DNA of 38,956 nucleotides, taken from NCBI GenBank assembly GCA_025399215.1, contig MU621255.1, positions 1-38,956 of the forward strand. The letters are read 5' to 3'. The notes under the pieces are model-generated. The model was not told the origin of the DNA. It searched no databases and was given only the letters and a program-made list of their open reading frames with translations. This DNA is from Globomyces pollinis-pini (lineage: Eukaryota; Chytridiomycota; Chytridiomycetes; Rhizophydiales; Globomycetaceae). A program made the position numbers and the translations under genes. Positions 11,663-23,253 of this stretch are shown piece after piece; position 1 is the stretch's first letter, and every line of letters starts with the position of its first letter.

Positions 11663-14443
11663 ATGTCATCGTTTGGACGATTAGGGACAGGATTCAACGA
11701 TGATTCAGATGATCCAAAGAAAAATAAAATGAAGCAAGGAGTTCCATTGGTTTCTCAAGAAGTAAGAGATGCACAAGGACGGCAGAGATTGCATGGTATC
11801 ATACATTTCATATTGATCTTCAAAGGTGCCTTTCAAGGGGGGTTTTCTGCAGGTTATTATAATACTGTCGGTTCTAAAGAAGGTTATTTAAATTGATTAA
11901 TAGAATAGGCTGGACTCCGTCTCAGTTTCAATCAAAGAGAAATGCTAAAAATGCATCATCATTAAACCAATCTGCACAGGATTTTATGGACGAAGAGGAC
12001 ATAATGGTATTTCTATTATAATAACAGTAAAGGAATTCGGGGATGAATTATCAAAGAAAGCGCAGTTCGAATCATTTGGATTTACACAAACCGAATTCCA
12101 ACGAAAGAGTGGAGGTACAATTCCTTCATCTTCTTCTCAAGATGGAATATCTTTTAATTCAAATCCGATTGGATGGACCCTCATGAAAAAATTGGGATGG
12201 AAGGAAGGTGCACCAATTGGAAAACGTCAAATCTCTGGTAAATAACAATATATTCAACTGTATAGTAACTATTCAAAACCCCAAGTTGGTCTTTTCAAAA
12301 GACACCACGATAAATAATTCAATAGATACGTTTGGATTAGGATACGACCCACACAAAGATGCTCCAGAGTTTTCTCAAAAGAAGGAAGATGAAATCAATG
12401 CATACAGAAACAGAGAATCTTCAGTGAAAGATAAATCTAAAGGTATTGGTTGAATTCTACTGACTATTAGGTGGATTTGGAACTGGCATTTTTGATTATG
12501 ACCAAGATATGGATTTAGATTTCGACATGCCTGAAATGAACTATAATACAACCATTATGGACGAAGACGAAGATGAAAAGAAAAGACCATTACCGGTTAT
12601 TGAAACAAAGCCAACTGTGAAAGCAAAAAAACTTCCTCCAGGTCAAATTGAAGGCTTCAACGTCTCCAAAACTAGACAGAAGCTGTCCAAAATGTTTGAT
12701 TAGATTTTGATAATTCTTTAGGCACTTAGCGCCGTTTCCACCACCTGGTTTTCAACCTAAACCACTTTTTTTGAAACAAGGTCAAGCCAAACGCAAAGAA
12801 TTAACAACGGACGATCGAAGAGACTTGCTGGAAGAAGTAAATGTAACTGGAAGTGATCGGTCTATTTTTTCTTTCATAAATCAAAAAAATCAAGAAAGAT
12901 TACAGTCATTTATTTCAAAGGCAACTACTGTAACGCCAGCTCCGGTTCATAAAGAACCTGTTCAATCTTTTTTGGTACCTGCCGCCATTGCTCAGGCGGC
13001 TCTGAAAGGGTTTATGCCATTTGGAGATCGACCAGAGAAACAAACAAGATACAAGGAGTTTTTACAAAATATTATAAAAGAAGCGGAAATAGTTGAAGAT
13101 AAAGGGATCATTGAACCAAAGGTATTTTTTTGTCTTATCATTGCTTACTTCTTAGAAAATGTCAGACGATGATGCACGAGAAAGTAGGGAGTTCGCGAAA
13201 GCTGCTATGATTTACAGGCCGATGGCCGATATGATTTCCGCTCGATTCACGAATGAGTTGACAGATAAAGAAAGAGAAGCACTTCCAAAACAAGTAAATT
13301 TCGTAAGGCTAACAATAGGAAAAAGTAAAAATCGTGTATGGTAAAGCAACCAGATCGATACATAAATTCAAACCAAATAAATTGGTCTGTAGAAGATTTG
13401 GGGTGGTATTTATAGATGATAGCGATGATGAACCGGAGGATGTAGTTGATCGTCAACAAAAAGTGGCTTTAAATTCAGAGACGATGAAGAAACTCATTAC
13501 GGAACGTGATAGGTTAATTGAAGATGGGAAGCTCAAGTCTGATCTTGAAGTAGAAGAAAAGACAGAGCGAGAAGTGCTGACGAAAGATGATATGATGGCG
13601 GAGTTTGGTGGGGGGATGCAATTAGCAAGCTTAGATGCACCAAATGTAGAAGAAGAACTAGTACTCCCTGAGAAACCGTCTATGGATCTTTTCAAAGCAA
13701 TATTTGCTGACTCTGATTCTGACGAGGAAGAGACAGAGGTTAGCCTTTCAACGGATGATAAAAATAAATCCACAACCAGAGATGCAAAATCAGAAATTAC
13801 GACTATTGAATCGTCACATGTACCTTTATCCAATACCAAGCCAGTTATACCTCCAATGATTAGTAATATCTCACCACATCTTCCTAGCAATCATGCTCCA
13901 GCAGTGGAAAAGGTATCATCAAATAGCATCGCTAAGAAAGTCCCCACTGTTGAAAGACCACCAAACATGATGAAGCCCAGTCAAAGTGCGCCTAATAATG
14001 CACAGTTGAATGCTAATCAAACAGAAAACAGGCCAAAGATACAACCTCGGGCAACAGTTGAACTACCACCACATATGAAAAAGAAGGCCCAAACAGCAGA
14101 AACTCCAATTAAGGTGATACCTTCTACTATAATAGAACCACTACCACAATCAGAAGCCATCTCACCGACAAAAACTGGTCCAGTTACCAAAGGAAAGCCA
14201 AAAACTGAAGAAGAGCTATATAATGCAAAACCTAAAGTTGCAGAGCCAGAAGTCAGTATATCGTTTCGACCAACCTTCAGTAAACCAATCAAAAGGGATG
14301 CAAAAGCAGCGCTTAATAAACCACGAAGGAACAAATCAAAAGTTGTCAAAATAATGTCATTCGAGGATGATGAAGAGGAAGAGTCTAACGAGAAGTCAAC
14401 GTCTGTGTCTTCAAAAAGATTATCTGCAGCGGATTTCATGTAG
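11663..14443 (+). CDS. GPATCH1: G-patch domain spliceosomal protein GPATCH1
   Basis: Nine exons (11663-11795, 11826-11882, 11909-12006, 12033-12237, 12266-12442, 12471-12693, 12722-13121, 13156-13293, 13319-14443), with introns of 25-34 nt, close in frame to 851 aa; human GPATCH1 has 931. The N-terminal DUF1604 region shows [37 protein letters not shown] and DFMDEED. The G-patch is at about 138-165 ([18 protein letters not shown]). Later landmarks are [31 protein letters not shown]...ARF, YGKATR...KLVCRRF and [15 protein letters not shown]. The tail is long, Pro/Ser/Lys-rich and probably disordered. The family sits in catalytic spliceosomes, where G-patches activate DEAH helicases. The long open frames on the opposite strand of the last exon are codon-bias shadows. 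Confidence 0.94.
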
Positions 14444-14580
14444 TTCTAATTTGTTTCTTATATAATATTTAACACTATGCTGATGTAATTTAGACATTTA
14501 TATCATTTGATACCTACTAACGAACGTGTTTCGATTTACCCTTTTAAACTTTTACCACAAATTAAACTCATTAAGCGCAA

Positions 14581-17306
14581 ATGCTTGAAACAGAGTTGAT
14601 TAAAAGTACACAAAACCAATCATTTGATATTGGTACAATCAAGGAAGATGCTTCAATTGCTGTAAAAAAGTAGTGTAGATAGACTTCAATTTACTGATAG
14701 AATTTCTGATAAAGGATGGGAGGTTATACAAAAGAAAAGTAATTAAAGAAAGTGGTTTAATATTTCAGCATTCACAAATTGGATTAATACCCAACTAAAG
14801 GTTCGCGATATTGCTCCAATTGTGAATGTAGTCACTGATTCCTCCACTGGGGAAATGTTAATCATTCTTCTAGGTAAAGTCAATCGAGTAGATTAACTTG
14901 TTAGTAATGAGAGCCTTGGAAAAATGAATAGTAAACCAAAGATGAGATTACAAATGATTGAGAATTGTAATATCGCGTTGAATTTTGTAAAATGTCGTGG
15001 AGTTCATTTGACCAATATTGGATCAGAAGTAATTCAATTGAATAATGAATGTATAGGATATTGTAGACTGTAATGAAAAGTTAATCTTGGGTTTAATTTG
15101 GACAATTATATTACGATTTACAATTTCAACGATCAGTGAAGAAGGACTGAGTGCAAAAGAAGGACTGTTGCTTTGGTGTCAACGCAAGACAATACCGTAT
15201 AGATCGGATTATGAAATTAAAGATTTTACAACCAGGTTTTATAGTCCAATATGTAACAGATAGTTGGACGGACGGACTTGCCCTTTGCGGGTTAATTCAT
15301 AGCCATCGCCCAGGTAAAAATGGCTCTCAATTAATCATATCCAGACTTGATTGATTATTGGGCCTTGAACAAAGTATTCAAATTCCGACACTAAATATTT
15401 TAGAAAAACAAATTTGAAAATACAAAATTGGCATTTGAAATTGCAGAAAAATATCTTGGAATTCCACAGTTATTTGCTGTCGAAGACATTGTGGATGTAG
15501 TTCGAGTAAGCAATGCTAAAATTCATGTTAGCCTGACGAGCGGTCAGTTATAACGTACATTGCTCAATATTTTCATAAGTTGACTGTGATCAGTATTAAA
15601 AACGCAACTTACATTTTTAGATAAGTTCCAAACTGCTGGATCTCAAATTGAACAGTTGGGATTGGTAAGTAAGAAAACGTGTTAATGATAGCACCACCAA
15701 CGCCTGACGCAAATGCAAATGCTTTATGAGAATCGCGCTAAGGAGCTGATATCTTCAATAAATATCATTCAATTTACTTGGAATGAATCAAAATTGACCA
15801 GTTATGAAGATGCACGAAATGAATTGACACAATTCTATACATACAAAAAAAACCTCAAGCGTGAATGGATGGTTGAAAAATTCGAATTATACTCTATCCT
15901 AGACTCAATTCAAGAGGAAGCCATGAAACTTAATACATTCCAATATGATCCTCCTGCGGAAGTCTGTTTACGGACACTTAACAACCATTGGTTCAAACTT
16001 GAGGCAGCGGAATTAAATAGGTATCGTCAACTGAAAGATTTTATGAACGAGTAACTATATTTACTGACACACCAGTGATAAGCAGCGGTTACTTGATAAG
16101 TTTATTAATGGAGCCATGGATTTCCAAAAACAATTACAGCACTTAAGTATACAACTGTCTATGATAGATGGTGATATAGATGAAATGATACACCAAACTG
16201 ATTTACTTGTACGACAAATCTTTCCGCTAAAACTACACCTCGAGGCTTTATCAGATACCTATAACCAATGTGTGAAAAGAAACATTGGCGACGTTGAGTA
16301 AGTTTTGTACCTCATTAAATATGTTAGGATTGCAATAATTTCATATGATGATTTAGCTTTTGAATTAGAATCTTTATCACATGGCGCGATCCATAAATTA
16401 TCGTTTCTTAAATCAGAAAAACTGAACATTATTAATTTTCCAATCTCTACCAAAAACCTTGAAATGTTTATTCACGCATTTTGTTCAGACAATCATGAAT
16501 CAATTGAACATCAAATAATACAAAATAATGCTAATTTAGTCACGCCAACTTGGATGTTATCTCAATTAAAAGAACTTGATCTTCATAAAAAGGTTTGAAA
16601 CGCTGCCATTCATTGGTAGGGAAACTTAATTCAAATGCAAAAAGATACAAATATTGATGAAGCTATTTCCACTAACCAATCCAATACTTCCCTAGCATTG
16701 CTCGTTGGTGGTGCTGTTACCTGTATAGCTGGTTTGCCGCCCAACTACTTACCATTAGCCATCAGCTTGTCGAGTCATTATTTTTTCGGGCGTTCAAGTA
16801 TATATCGACATAAATTGACCAAAGACGGTAAAAATACACCCATTTTTAAAAATATAGTAATTTCTATTGAAAAATATATGTTTCTGCTGCCCCCAAAGCT
16901 GAAGAAAGAAGGAATAAAATTGGTAGACTTAAACTCTGAAGACAGAAACATATTACTTCAAGCAGCTAAACTAAATCGAAGCATTACTGAAAGTGTTGGA
17001 TTGCATTTCAAGAACAGTAGATACTTTATGTCACTGTTTCTTTCACATGTGCACAACTATCCGAAAACGGTGAGATTTATACGAACAGACTATTTGAAAT
17101 ACAATTTATCAAGATTTGATGTCACTGTAGTACGAAACATTCCTTCAGATATCGAAAAACTAGGAATGAAACTGAATAAAGAACTGAAAGTCGACTCTTT
17201 GGTAATTACAAACAAATTCCAATTTCCTGGTTGGTCACCAATTCTAACTGAAGGTGAGACGAACATTTATCAGATTGGGATTCACCAAGCAAATAAATCA
17301 AAATGA
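14581..17306 (+). CDS. Alpha-actinin-like protein with unrecognised C-terminus
   Basis: Fourteen inferred exons: 14581-14632, 14679-14738, 14769-14873, 14905-15028, 15057-15235, 15264-15313, 15345-15373, 15404-15505, 15532-15592, 15621-15664, 15692-16050, 16076-16297, 16328-16592, 16620-17306; about 780 codons. Two calponin-homology domains are clear: CH1 from [12 protein letters not shown] through ESLGKMN and [18 protein letters not shown]2 with [47 protein letters not shown] and [17 protein letters not shown]. This tandem is actin-binding. A helical, spectrin-repeat-like rod follows. The last exon (about 228 codons) has no EF-hand calcium loop, unlike alpha-actinin, and I do not recognise it. 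The splice at 14873/14905 leaves the frame one base off although both sides read perfectly as CH1, so a sequence error, a real lesion or an unusual splice must be considered. The first intron (14633-14678) is also uncertain. Confidence 0.78.
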
Positions 17307-17326
17307 AATCACACACAATTTTCAAT

Positions 17327-17376
17327 TGTGTATCTGACCGTTACTCTTAAATGTGTATCTGACCGTTACTCTTAAA
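17327..17376. repeat. Perfect 25-bp tandem duplication
   Basis: Two adjacent identical 25-bp copies (17327-17351 and 17352-17376, beginning tgtgtatctgaccg) lie in the 250-bp spacer between the actinin-like gene and leucine-rich protein A. This looks like a recent slippage or duplication event. No coding role is visible. Confidence 0.9.
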
Positions 17377-17556
17377 CAACGTTGGCAAGATCTTGCTAAA
17401 AATTAAGTTAAGAAGAATTACATATTTGATATTACTGTTCAAATTTCATTCCCATGTTACTTGAAATGCATATGGTACATAATGAGACATTGAAAGACTA
17501 AAAACAACGTGAAATTATCAAAAAAGTGCGCGAAATTATAATAAAATACTCTATAT

Positions 17557-18840
17557 TTATAAATATAAATATTCTCTATCTTTATAAAGATGATATTCAA
17601 AGTGTTTAAGCCATCTATAACAGCAACGGGTTAGCTCAGAAAAATTGAACTCATTCTTGGAGAATGTCACAATATTTCCAATTGATTTACGGTTTAAAAT
17701 TACTTGACCAAGGTAAATGTTGCTTACTTTATGAGATTTCACATCGAATAACAAAATATACAAAATAATGTCAAAAGGCAAGTGGTTGAGAAATAATATC
17801 AGATTCCTTAACTTGACCAAGTCTTTGCCTAATTCATTAAACATTCTCGAAGACGATGACCCATTGCTTGCATTAATTGATACAAATGGGTTATCGAATT
17901 TGATTTCTTGGATTGCATTTTGGAACTGTTCCTCTTCTTCATCATCTAAACTTTGAAGTTCAACATTCATTATAGTTTGTGTAGATCCAAGTGACTCGAA
18001 AATAGACGATAAAATTTTTCGATCTGACATATTTCCAGCTACGATATACAAATGTCGAATACTGAGATTTTGTTGCACTAGTTGGTTAATAAATAGTAAA
18101 AACGAAGCAGTGACTTGATCAAGAATAAGTGACAGTATCTCTATGTACAAATGTGAAGTCAATGATTTTAGCAAGCATTCAAAATGGTTGGAGTTATCAC
18201 CGAATATCGTGAGAGAGTGAAGTTGTCTGTTATTGTCTATAGTTTTTGATAGTGAAAAAGAGCAATCGATTGAAAGATTATTGATTTGTATTACAAGTGT
18301 TTGCAGTTGTGTTTGTGATTCTAAAGCTTGAAACACCTTTCGGGCACCTTCAATATCTACAGTATCCACAGAATATGATAATACAAATTCTTTCAAAGTG
18401 GAATGGGATTTCAAACAATCTGATATTCTCGTTGAAGTCGATGCATCTATAATAATTCCATACAGTTTAAATACTTCAAGCTGATTCGTGTGATGTAGAT
18501 TGAAATTCAATAGATGATTTTGTACTGTTAGATTTTTTAAACTTTGCATTTGGCCCAACTGATTGAATATAGCTTTAGATATATTCGTGGATAAACCTGA
18601 TACGATAGTTAAATCTTCCAATGCTTCAAAATTTGATATGATTGCCAAAATTTCCTCCTCATTAAATCCATAATCATAAATCCTACCAAAATCAAAATAT
18701 TTGAATGATCTGATGGAATCTAATGCTCTTTGCTTTATGTCTAAAAAACTGCTGTTCTTTCCCCAACTTGATTGTTTGCCAACTTCAGAAATTTCTTCAA
18801 TAAATTCACTCCAATTTTGAAAAGCTTGTAAATCATCCAT
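17557..18840 (-). CDS. Intronless leucine-rich protein A, unrecognised family
   Basis: A single open frame of 427 aa. I do not recognise a named family. The middle (about 70-290) is rich in regularly spaced Leu/Ile/Asn, as in degenerate leucine-rich repeats (for example FEALEDLTIVSGL, MQSLKNLTVQNH, NQLEVFKLYG). The last 110 or so residues align with leucine-rich protein B at 26198-27250: NPFVSI versus NPWLSI, LRNLILFLNHLPFDIILYI versus LRTLILFFDRIPTEIIYHI, LNRKSIGNIV versus LDRDSIGHLV, and ELTRCCYRWLK versus ELIRRCNHWML. The two therefore form a family with variable repeats and a conserved helical C-terminus, perhaps a degenerate F-box-like or partner-binding module (inference). No signal peptide or membrane segment is evident. 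Lack of introns is unusual beside intron-rich neighbours. It is divergent with the acyl-CoA dehydrogenase, 96 bp apart. Confidence 0.8.
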   Translation of the reverse strand: MDDLQAFQNWSEFIEEISEVGKQSSWGKNSSFLDIKQRALDSIRSFKYFDFGRIYDYGFNEEEILAIISNFEALEDLTIVSGLSTNISKAIFNQLGQMQSLKNLTVQNHLLNFNLHHTNQLEVFKLYGIIIDASTSTRISDCLKSHSTLKEFVLSYSVDTVDIEGARKVFQALESQTQLQTLVIQINNLSIDCSFSLSKTIDNNRQLHSLTIFGDNSNHFECLLKSLTSHLYIEILSLILDQVTASFLLFINQLVQQNLSIRHLYIVAGNMSDRKILSSIFESLGSTQTIMNVELQSLDDEEEEQFQNAIQEIKFDNPFVSINASNGSSSSRMFNELGKDLVKLRNLILFLNHLPFDIILYILLFDVKSHKVSNIYLGQVILNRKSIGNIVTFSKNEFNFSELTRCCYRWLKHFEYHLYKDREYLYL

Positions 18841-18936
18841 ATTCAGCCTGTGTGTAATTGATTGGGTAAGATTTTTTCGGCCTACAATCCTGGGATCAAT
18901 TGGTCATATGAGTAGAAGAATATTTTCAAATTCAAA

Positions 18937-20756
18937 ATGTCCAAGCTATTCACTCGCTCTGAAATTGAAAAGCATAATAACGAAAAGAGTGCCTGGATCA
19001 TCATCGATACAGTCGTGTATGATATTACAAAGTTCGCAGGTAATTCATCAGTTATTGATCAGTAGCCATGCATCCTGGTGGGGAATTACTTATACTCGAA
19101 CATGCTGGCAAAGATGCTACTGGTAACAATGCTAGTCTAATTATAGAACCGTTTTACGCTTATCATCGGCAAGAAGTTCTTACAAAATACCATCGTCTTA
19201 AAATTGGAACCATCGTGAATGAAAGCCCTCAAATTGACTTTCCAGAACCAGGAGCCTTTAGTAAAGTACCCTATGCTGAACCATCTGCGTTACAAGGATT
19301 CAAGTCCCCATACTACACGTTTATTCTAATCTTTGACTGATCTGTAGAAAATCACATCATGATTTTAGAAAAGCAGTGCGTACATTTCTTCATACCGAGG
19401 TCTTGCCAGAAGCACTTGCGTCAGACCCGAGTGGGGGACATCCTTCCAAGGAGATTTGGAAGAAAATGGGTGATTTTGGATTGCTGGCTGCAAGAATGGG
19501 ACCTGGCCCACATTTGAACGGTTTCACTCTTCCAAATAATGTTAAGCCATCTGAATTTGACTATGCAAGATTCAATTAAACTTATTATTTAGTTTTACGA
19601 GCAAATAATCCATGAAGAGTTGATCACGTTAACATGTCCATCTTATCAGGTACATATTTGATTGATTGATAATTTAGGACGGTTTAGGGGCTGGTATGGT
19701 AATCGGTCTACCACCTGTAATGCATTTTGCCAAACCTGCAATCCATGATCGAGTTGTACGTGAAGTTTTGTCGGGAGAGAAACAAATTTGTCTTGCTATT
19801 ACTGAACCTAATGCAGGATCAGATGTAGCGGCGATTAAATGTACTGCCAAACTAACTCCAGATGGTATTATTTGGTCGGTTTTTGATACATAGGAAAACA
19901 TTATATTGTAAATGGTGTTAAGAAGGTATTTTATAATGTTTTCTAAACACGGGCCAGTGGATTACTAATGGAACTTTCTGTGAATATTTTACTACTGCAG
20001 TTGTTACAGATGCAGGAATTTCCATGTTATTGATTGAACGATCCGAAGGACTTGAAACGAAACCTATCAAGACATCTTATTCAAGCTCTGCAGGAACTTC
20101 GTATATTATTTTGGAGAATGTAAAAGTGCCGGCTGAAAACTTGTTGGGTATTGATGGTGCTGGGTTTATGGTGATTATGGCTAATTTCAATCATGAACGA
20201 TGGTTTATCATTGCAGCGATCGTTTTTGCGTGTAGAAAAATTGTCGAAGAGTGTTTCAAATGGTCTAATCAAAGAATTGTAAGTTTTAATTCATATTTAA
20301 ATGATCTAAGGTGTTTGGAAAACGACTAATTGACCAACCAGTAATTCGAAACAAATTGGCACATATGGTTGCCGAAGTTGAATCCGTGACTAATTGGCTT
20401 GAAAATATGACATATCAGTTTAATTCGATGACGTATAAGGAAGCAAACAAGCGGTTAGCCGGCCCTTTGGCTCTATTGAAATTGATTTCCACAAGAGTTG
20501 CTCATAATGTCACTGATCATGCCGTACAAATATTTGGAGGACGTGCGATTACTCAAACGGGAATGGGTCGATGTGTAGGTATAGTTTAGAATTATTCCCA
20601 TTTCATTCTTATAGAACTCACTCAAAGAACTTACAAATATGCGGCTATTTTAGGAGGTTAGTTGGTACTTTGCTGATGATTGTAGGTTCTGAAGAGATTA
20701 TGGCTGATCTTGGTATTCGACAAGCAATGCGTAACTTCCCCAATGCGAGACTTTAG
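18937..20756 (+). CDS. Cytochrome b5-fused acyl-CoA dehydrogenase
   Basis: Ten exons (18937-19039, 19066-19318, 19348-19564, 19593-19649, 19678-19864, 19894-19925, 19958-20278, 20311-20578, 20615-20656, 20686-20756) give 516 aa. Residues 1-80 form a cytochrome b5 domain with haem ligands His37 in MHPGG and His68 in FYAYH. The rest is an acyl-CoA dehydrogenase: FDYFYEQIIHEEL, AITEPNAGSD and WITNG (FAD and substrate contacts), GTSYIILENVKVPAENLLG, and QIFGGRAITQTGMG plus the C-terminal GGSEEIMADLG with its likely catalytic Glu. It should oxidise acyl-CoA to trans-2-enoyl-CoA, with the b5 domain possibly as electron relay. This fusion is common in fungi. No targeting signal for peroxisome or mitochondrion is obvious. 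The third intron (19565-19592) starts with GC, not GT; only that choice restores the conserved reading. Confidence 0.93.
19565..19592 (+). other. GC-AG intron, 28 nt
   Basis: The segment starts gcaag and ends ttatttag. Removing it joins EFDY to FYEQIIHEEL, as expected for an acyl-CoA dehydrogenase. There is no GT donor nearby that keeps frame, and without splicing a stop follows within five codons. Confidence 0.85.
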
Positions 20757-20997
20757 TTACTAGCATGATATGTTTAGATAAATTCGTTTTACCTACCTGA
20801 TTTCATATCTTGAGTTAAGACATCTGTTCAATTTGTTTCATCAATCCATATTACCTGCTGTAAATCCAGTATGTCGAGTCCTTCTAGCACAATGCGTACC
20901 ATTCAAATCTTGCCATTCTTATACCTAAATTGAAATCTTGGGCATTTTTATAGTCCTCCCTGGTTGTGTTACGTAAGAATTTTTTTTCTTTGTTGTC

Positions 20998-23108
20998 ATG
21001 TCTATTGATGGTGAAGATATGGATTTAAACTCCACTGCAAAATTTAAAGTGACTCCTTTAAATCAGCAGGTAGATTTAGACTCGATCATGAATGGACAAG
21101 TGGAAGAAATGAATGTAGAGGAACCAGAATTGACAAAAGAACCAACAACAGTTGAAGGCTATTGCATCGAATGTTCAGGTATCAAATTCCTTCATTTCTT
21201 AATATTAGATCAACCTGCTGTTGTGTTTTGTGATCAATGTACAGATGACTATTGTGAAGTTTGTTTTGGAAGTCAACATCGAAAGGGAACCAGAAAAAAG
21301 CATACTGTCAAAAAATTAAAAGGAACTTTAAATAATACTCAGAAACCTTCAATCAAGGCAACAATCTTGAGAGCTTTTAGTCTCTCTGAGCCAACTGCAG
21401 ATGTTGCACCAGAAAAAGAGGTACTCACAGCCAGTGATTTTATGGATCAACTACCAGAATTGCTAGCAACAAGTACTACTGACTTTGTTGATCGCGCAAA
21501 ATACATTCCGTATGAATAATTGCTTAATTCTCTTAGATTACGTTTAACTTATGAGGAGAGAAAATATTTGCGATTGTTAGAGGCTGGTATGAACGTTTGT
21601 GAATATACAGATAAAATTGATGTAATTGTGTATTCAAGCAAAAGCAAGAGAATCGTAGTTCAGATTAAGGAACTTTGTTCAATTCTATCTGGACTTGTGT
21701 TGGCAGCAGACTATAAAGGTATTGACAGTCTTATACCTTAACTAAACTGTATAGCCGGCCAAGTACATTTTTCCGATTTTCTAATGGACAGGAACTTTTC
21801 AAGGATCGAGATTTTGAGGCTAATGCTGAATTCTTTCAAGATATGTAATTTAGTCTAGCAATATATACTAATGCCAGTTTTGAGTTGGGGAGACGACATA
21901 AAATTATGAATCCAGAGAAGATGCGGTCCACTTATGGAAAATTGATTTACATGTTGCAAGATTCACAAATGAGTGAAGTTCAAGAAATGTTAAACTTCAA
22001 ATGTGTCAAACCAATTAAAACTGTTTACAATATCTTGGAAGCAGCGAACGGCTTGGAAGTTTTGCAAGATGAATTGGTAGAAACCGCAACAATGGAGATT
22101 TTGGATGAAGGTCGTCGAAGACATGAAGTTCAAACGGATATAAAGAAGAAAGAGAGAGCCATTGAATATTTGGCACGAAAGTACGCCCGAAGAGATTTGG
22201 ATTCGGAGGTTATCAGACAGTGTTTATATTCTATTGGGGATAACAATTCTTTCTTAAGGTAATAGCTTTGATATCAATAGTAACCAAAAGAACTAACCGT
22301 GATCCCTGTGATAAGATGATCAGTATGAACTCAGTTCACCTAATTTTTTAGAATATTTGAAGAAATATTTTGACCCTAAAGTACCAGAAAAAGATTTTTC
22401 ACTCTCTATTCAATCTGGACGTGAGGGTGCAAGATTATCTCATGGGCATGAGAAACAATATCAGTATGTATTGCAATCACTATCCCTTTGGAGGGAGGTG
22501 TTGAATGGTAATTGCATCAGTTAATGAATATTAGATATGTTCAAACTATGGACCATGTCTGAAACGGATTTGTTGGATGAAAATACACCATATCGACTTC
22601 GTGATACTGGTCAAGGTTTAAATCGAGTTCAAGGTAATAAATACGCTTTGTTTCATTAGTAGCTGCCCCAAGAGTTAGTCGAATGATGCACACGATTCTT
22701 CATCGAGCTCAGCAAAAAGTTGGATGCTGGGTTGGTTCATCTGTAATTCATTTAGGTGACCATAATGTGCCAAATTCATTGATGTTTATTGACAAATACA
22801 CTCAAATTTATCGAATTCTGTTACCAATCGTCAGTACCATATCCAAAATAGATGAATTGACACAGCCTTCTCTTGGTCGTTACATCGACGATGCGTTCCA
22901 ATCACATGAACATGCGAAGAAAATGATTCTCAGTGATTTCTTCAGACATGGTTTCGATGGTAGTGGGGCAGACAACTTTTTCGATGCAGGATCGTGTATT
23001 GATGGACGGTTAACAAGTGCTTGGAATTGGTGTTCTCAGTTAGAGAAGAAGAGTTATTTTCCATTGTTTTTATTAACAGGATTCATGGGTTTTGATGGCC
23101 AATTCTAA
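20998..23108 (+). CDS. UPF0652/DUF2009 protein with N-terminal B-box zinc finger
   Basis: Ten exons (20998-21178, 21209-21509, 21537-21718, 21755-21762, 21792-21844, 21878-22258, 22291-22322, 22352-22507, 22535-22633, 22660-23108) close in frame to 613 aa. Residues 56-95 carry a B-box-like zinc finger with CIEC, CDQC, CEVC and a His-rich end. The remainder is the conserved DUF2009 domain: [85 protein letters not shown] and a C-terminal [12 protein letters not shown]. The family occurs in fungi, plants and amoebae and its function is not known to me; a ubiquitin-linked role is only hinted at by the B-box. The fourth exon is just 8 nt, yet it is needed to read DYKAGQELF. Several introns are multiples of three, so retained-intron readings look deceptively open. 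Confidence 0.92.
21755..21762 (+). other. 8-nt microexon of the UPF0652 gene
   Basis: Flanked by a 36-nt intron ending tgtatag and a 29-nt intron starting gtacat and ending gacag. The eight bases ccggccaa complete Ala and encode Gly and Gln of DYKAGQELF. No other pairing of nearby splice sites restores the frame. Confidence 0.85.
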
Positions 23109-23253
23109 TACATATAAAATTGAAATAGATTAATCTTAAATTGTGGAAAGTAATATTGCTTGAAAAGAAGTTTAAACTTTGGTGATCAATCTACTTTCGT
23201 CAAGTTTGTGGTAAATTACATAAGCAGAATCACTGAATTGTTGATGCAATTAT

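Noticed and set aside
13453..14439. Long minus-strand ORFs (13453-13890, 14017-14439) rich in Ser
   Set aside because: They lie opposite the last GPATCH1 exon and mirror its Asp/Glu/Lys-rich codons; no family signal or start context.
21520..21741. A separate small gene after an in-frame taa at 21517
   Set aside because: The stop is inside a 27-nt intron (21510-21536); splicing joins the frame into the UPF0652 protein.
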